A stretch of 64,000 nt of DNA from CAYPTY01 sp964413935 (GTDB lineage Bacteria; Bacteroidota; Rhodothermia; Balneolales; Balneolaceae): contig CAYPTY010000004.1 in NCBI GenBank assembly GCA_964413935.1, positions 62,001 to 126,000 on the forward strand, read 5' to 3'. The first letter of the stretch is position 1; every line of letters begins with the position of its first letter. Positions 61,657 to 64,000 of the stretch are shown piece by piece. The position numbers were made by a program, and so were the translations under genes. The notes below the pieces were generated by a model. That model did no database searches and was not told where the DNA came from. It saw only the letters and a list, made by a program, of their open reading frames with translations.

Positions 61657-64000
61657 ATGCCATTTACTTTCAGAATCTTCATTTTAACTGGTCTCTTTTT
61701 CATTTCGCCTCTATTAGCTGGGGCACAAAATGTGCTTTCGCCGGCTGAATTTTTGGGTTATGAACTGGGAGAGCATTTCACCCCGCATTATAAAGTCATG
61801 GCCTATTTTGACCATGTGGCTGATCAATCCAAAATGGTGAGTGCCCGGAAGTATGGGGACACCTATGAACGAAGAGAGCTGAAGATCTACTTTGTGGCTT
61901 CAGAGGAGAACCATCAGCGCCTGGATCAGATCCGCATGAATAATCTGCGCCGAACGGGTTTGATGGAGGGCGAAGCCTCAGCCTCTGAACCGGCAGTGGT
62001 GTGGCTAAGCTACAATGTGCATGGCAATGAAACCTCCTCCTCCGAAGCAGCCATGAAAACCATCTGGGAACTGCTGCGGCCCGACCGGCAGGATACCAAA
62101 AACTGGCTAGAAAATGTGATTATAGTGATGGATCCCATGATCAATCCGGATGGTCGAGATCGCTATGTAAACTGGTACAATACCACCGTAGGGAAGCAGA
62201 TGAATGCCTACATCGAAGCACGTGAGCATCGTGAACCCTGGCCGGGAGGCAGAGTCAATCACTATTATTTTGACCTGAACCGCGACTGGGCCTGGCAGAC
62301 GCAGATAGAGTCGGAACAACGCCTCAAAGTTTATCAGGAGTGGATGCCGCAAATTCATGTAGACTTCCATGAGCAGGGTTATAACGACGATTACTACTTT
62401 GCCCCGGCAGCTAAACCCTATCATAATGTGATTTCTGACTGGCAGCGGGAGTTTCAGGTCACCATCGGAAAAAACAACGCGAAATATTTTGACCGGGAAA
62501 GCTGGCTGTATTTCACAGGTGAAGTTTTTGACCTGTTCTACCCAAGCTATGGTGACACCTGGCCCACTTACAACGGCGCCATCGGAATGACTTATGAACA
62601 GGCGGGACATAGTCTGGCCGGACTTGGAGTCATCAAAGCCGAAGGCGATACCCTCACACTTCTGGACCGCCTCACGCATCATACCATCGCAGGACTTTCA
62701 ACCATTGAAGTGACAGCCGAAAATCATGAGCAGGTGGTAAGCGAATTCAGCCGATATTTCGATGAGGTTAAGGAAAATGGCTCGGGAGCCTACAAGAACT
62801 ATGTGATCCCTGCATCGGCCAACAAAGACAAAACAGCAGCATTGCTTGGATTGTTGGACAAACAGAAAATCACCTATAAAAAAGCCTCGCGCAGCAGGAA
62901 TGTGAATGCCTTTGACTATGAGCGCGGCGAAGTCAGAAAAGTATCTGTTCAGCAGGGTGATATTGTTGTGGATACCCGGCAGCCCAAAGGCAACATGGCC
63001 CGGGTACTCCTGGAACCAAACCCGGAACTGGCCGATTCGCTCACCTATGATATCACAGCCTGGTCACTTTTTTATGCTTACGGGATTAACGGATTTGCCA
63101 CAAATGATGAAATTTCGGTGAGTGATGAAGCCATTGTTTTTGAGGCTCATGATGCTCCTGAAACCGGAGATCAGGTGTATGCCTATGCAATGGAATGGAA
63201 ATCCACAGGCAGCCTGCGTTTTCTGGCCCATCTGCTCAAACATGGAGTTCAGGTTCGCTATGCTGAACAGGCTTTCAGTATGGAAGGAAAAGATTTCGAT
63301 GCAGGTACGCTGATCATCACCCGGTACGGCAATCAAAAGCTGGGCGATGATTTTCATAAGCTGGTTGCCGAGGCTTCCTCGTTGGTGAAAGATACGCCGG
63401 TGCATGCGCTCAAATCCGGATTTACGGATTCAGGGCAGGATTTTGGTTCGGATGGCGTAAAGCTGATAGACACACCACGCATTGCCGTAGCGGCCGGTGA
63501 AGGCACCTCGTCCAATGATGTGGGTTTCATCTGGCATTATTTTGATCAGCAGATTGATTACCCGGTTAGTATGATCAATCTGGATGATCTGAGCCGACTC
63601 AATTGGCCGGATTATGATGTGCTCATCATGCCATCGGGTGCCTATGGTGGCGAGTTTAACGGAGAGGCTTTAAACAGCCTGAAGGACTGGATCCGGGCTG
63701 GTGGAAAACTGATTGCAGTAGGCGGGGCAAACCGGTTCCTGGCGGGAAAAAGCGACTTTGAACTGAAATACAAAGAAAGAGATGAGCAGGCGGATGAGGA
63801 AAACGAATTTATCCGCTATGAAGACCGGAATAAAAACAGCATCAGCTCTTATAATCCCGGTTCCATTTACGAAGTGCAGACCGATAACTCACACCCGCTC
63901 TTTTTCGGTTATGAGGATGTGTACTTCAGCCTGAAAACTTCATCATCAGCCTATGATTATCTGGAAAATGGCTGGAATGCGGGCCGGATTACAGCCGATG
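61657..64000 (+). CDS. M14-family metallopeptidase, truncated by the window end
   Basis: The ATG at 61657 has AAAGGAG seven bases upstream and is followed by a signal peptide (ending LAGAQ). The frame stays open to base 64000, so at least 781 residues are encoded. Zinc ligands are His122 and Glu125 in NVHGNETS and the third His near 238 in VDFHEQGYND. The Arg and Asn of MDPMINPDGRDRY and LNRDWAW bind the substrate. After the peptidase part comes a class I glutamine amidotransferase-like region (DYDVLIMPSGAYGGEF, WIRAGGKLIAVGG). This layout is known from large secreted Bacteroidota peptidases. Divergent from polX across 118 bases. Confidence 0.93.
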   Translation, partial: MPFTFRIFILTGLFFISPLLAGAQNVLSPAEFLGYELGEHFTPHYKVMAYFDHVADQSKMVSARKYGDTYERRELKIYFVASEENHQRLDQIRMNNLRRTGLMEGEASASEPAVVWLSYNVHGNETSSSEAAMKTIWELLRPDRQDTKNWLENVIIVMDPMINPDGRDRYVNWYNTTVGKQMNAYIEAREHREPWPGGRVNHYYFDLNRDWAWQTQIESEQRLKVYQEWMPQIHVDFHEQGYNDDYYFAPAAKPYHNVISDWQREFQVTIGKNNAKYFDRESWLYFTGEVFDLFYPSYGDTWPTYNGAIGMTYEQAGHSLAGLGVIKAEGDTLTLLDRLTHHTIAGLSTIEVTAENHEQVVSEFSRYFDEVKENGSGAYKNYVIPASANKDKTAALLGLLDKQKITYKKASRSRNVNAFDYERGEVRKVSVQQGDIVVDTRQPKGNMARVLLEPNPELADSLTYDITAWSLFYAYGINGFATNDEISVSDEAIVFEAHDAPETGDQVYAYAMEWKSTGSLRFLAHLLKHGVQVRYAEQAFSMEGKDFDAGTLIITRYGNQKLGDDFHKLVAEASSLVKDTPVHALKSGFTDSGQDFGSDGVKLIDTPRIAVAAGEGTSSNDVGFIWHYFDQQIDYPVSMINLDDLSRLNWPDYDVLIMPSGAYGGEFNGEALNSLKDWIRAGGKLIAVGGANRFLAGKSDFELKYKERDEQADEENEFIRYEDRNKNSISSYNPGSIYEVQTDNSHPLFFGYEDVYFSLKTSSSAYDYLENGWNAGRITAD

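Overview
The window looks like a chromosomal scaffold segment from a free-living, aerobic, Gram-negative member of the Balneolota/Rhodothermota side of the Bacteroidota. Supporting signs are many lipoproteins with Bacteroidota-type signal peptides, a HmuY/TonB receptor pair, TamA/TamB, a DUF1501/DUF1800 pair whose DUF1501 member ends in a type IX secretion (Por) sorting domain with the NYPNPFNPST motif, GIN-domain and FG-GAP proteins, and a SCO/PCu(A)C copper pathway. Genes are tightly packed. Four convergent pairs share a TTAA in which both strands read their TAA stop.

Layout. 1-8.1 kb: NTF2-like tail, arginine deiminase-superfamily enzyme, DUF58 protein, SGNH hydrolase, SDR, an OmpR-type two-component pair, a short aquaporin and small proteins. 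8.1-11.1 kb: heme-type uptake operon (TonB receptor then HmuY) closed by a strong terminator. 11.2-14.9 kb: minus-strand cluster with DUF427, DUF423, a CDGSH/ferredoxin protein, DUF6503, PCu(A)C and SCO; the last two point to copper delivery to cytochrome oxidase. 15-23.8 kb: M14 peptidase divergent from TamA-TamB and a CNNM/CBS protein. 23.9-33.3 kb: YdeI-like, patatin, CPBP protease, a Spy-like protein, metallo-beta-lactamase, an orphan GroES, two SDR-type enzymes and a 7-repeat FG-GAP lipoprotein.

33.4-35.3 kb is a visibly AT-rich insert with an AraC-type regulator, a small acidic four-cysteine secreted peptide and a 6-bladed beta-propeller lipoprotein, all on the minus strand. It is the best candidate here for an undescribed accessory system. 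36-43.1 kb is a decaying, rearranged zone: a large PAS/HisKA_2 kinase, an amidase pseudogene, an alpha/beta-hydrolase without its nucleophile, and then a tRNA-Pro locus. That locus holds a 37-bp tandem array that mimics the tRNA T-arm (with a 100-N scaffold gap in it), a GIY-YIG nuclease gene, a tandem duplication of the tRNA+nuclease unit, and a dehydrogenase gene cut by the duplication.

43.5-50.6 kb: GIN-domain protein, GH3 glycosidase with a LacI-type operator, porin plus SLC13 transporter, and a response regulator with a cyclic-nucleotide-binding histidine kinase. 50.6-53.8 kb: DUF1501/DUF1800. 54-56.3 kb: lone response regulator, then two convergent genes (DUF4153 and a membrane LytTR regulator) that are both truncated at one shared junction, then methylmalonyl-CoA epimerase. 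56.3-64 kb: AI-2E/PerM transporter, three YwqK-like lipoproteins, PolX and an M14 peptidase that runs off the end.

All calls come from reading the sequence. No database search was run, and family names rest on recognised motifs.
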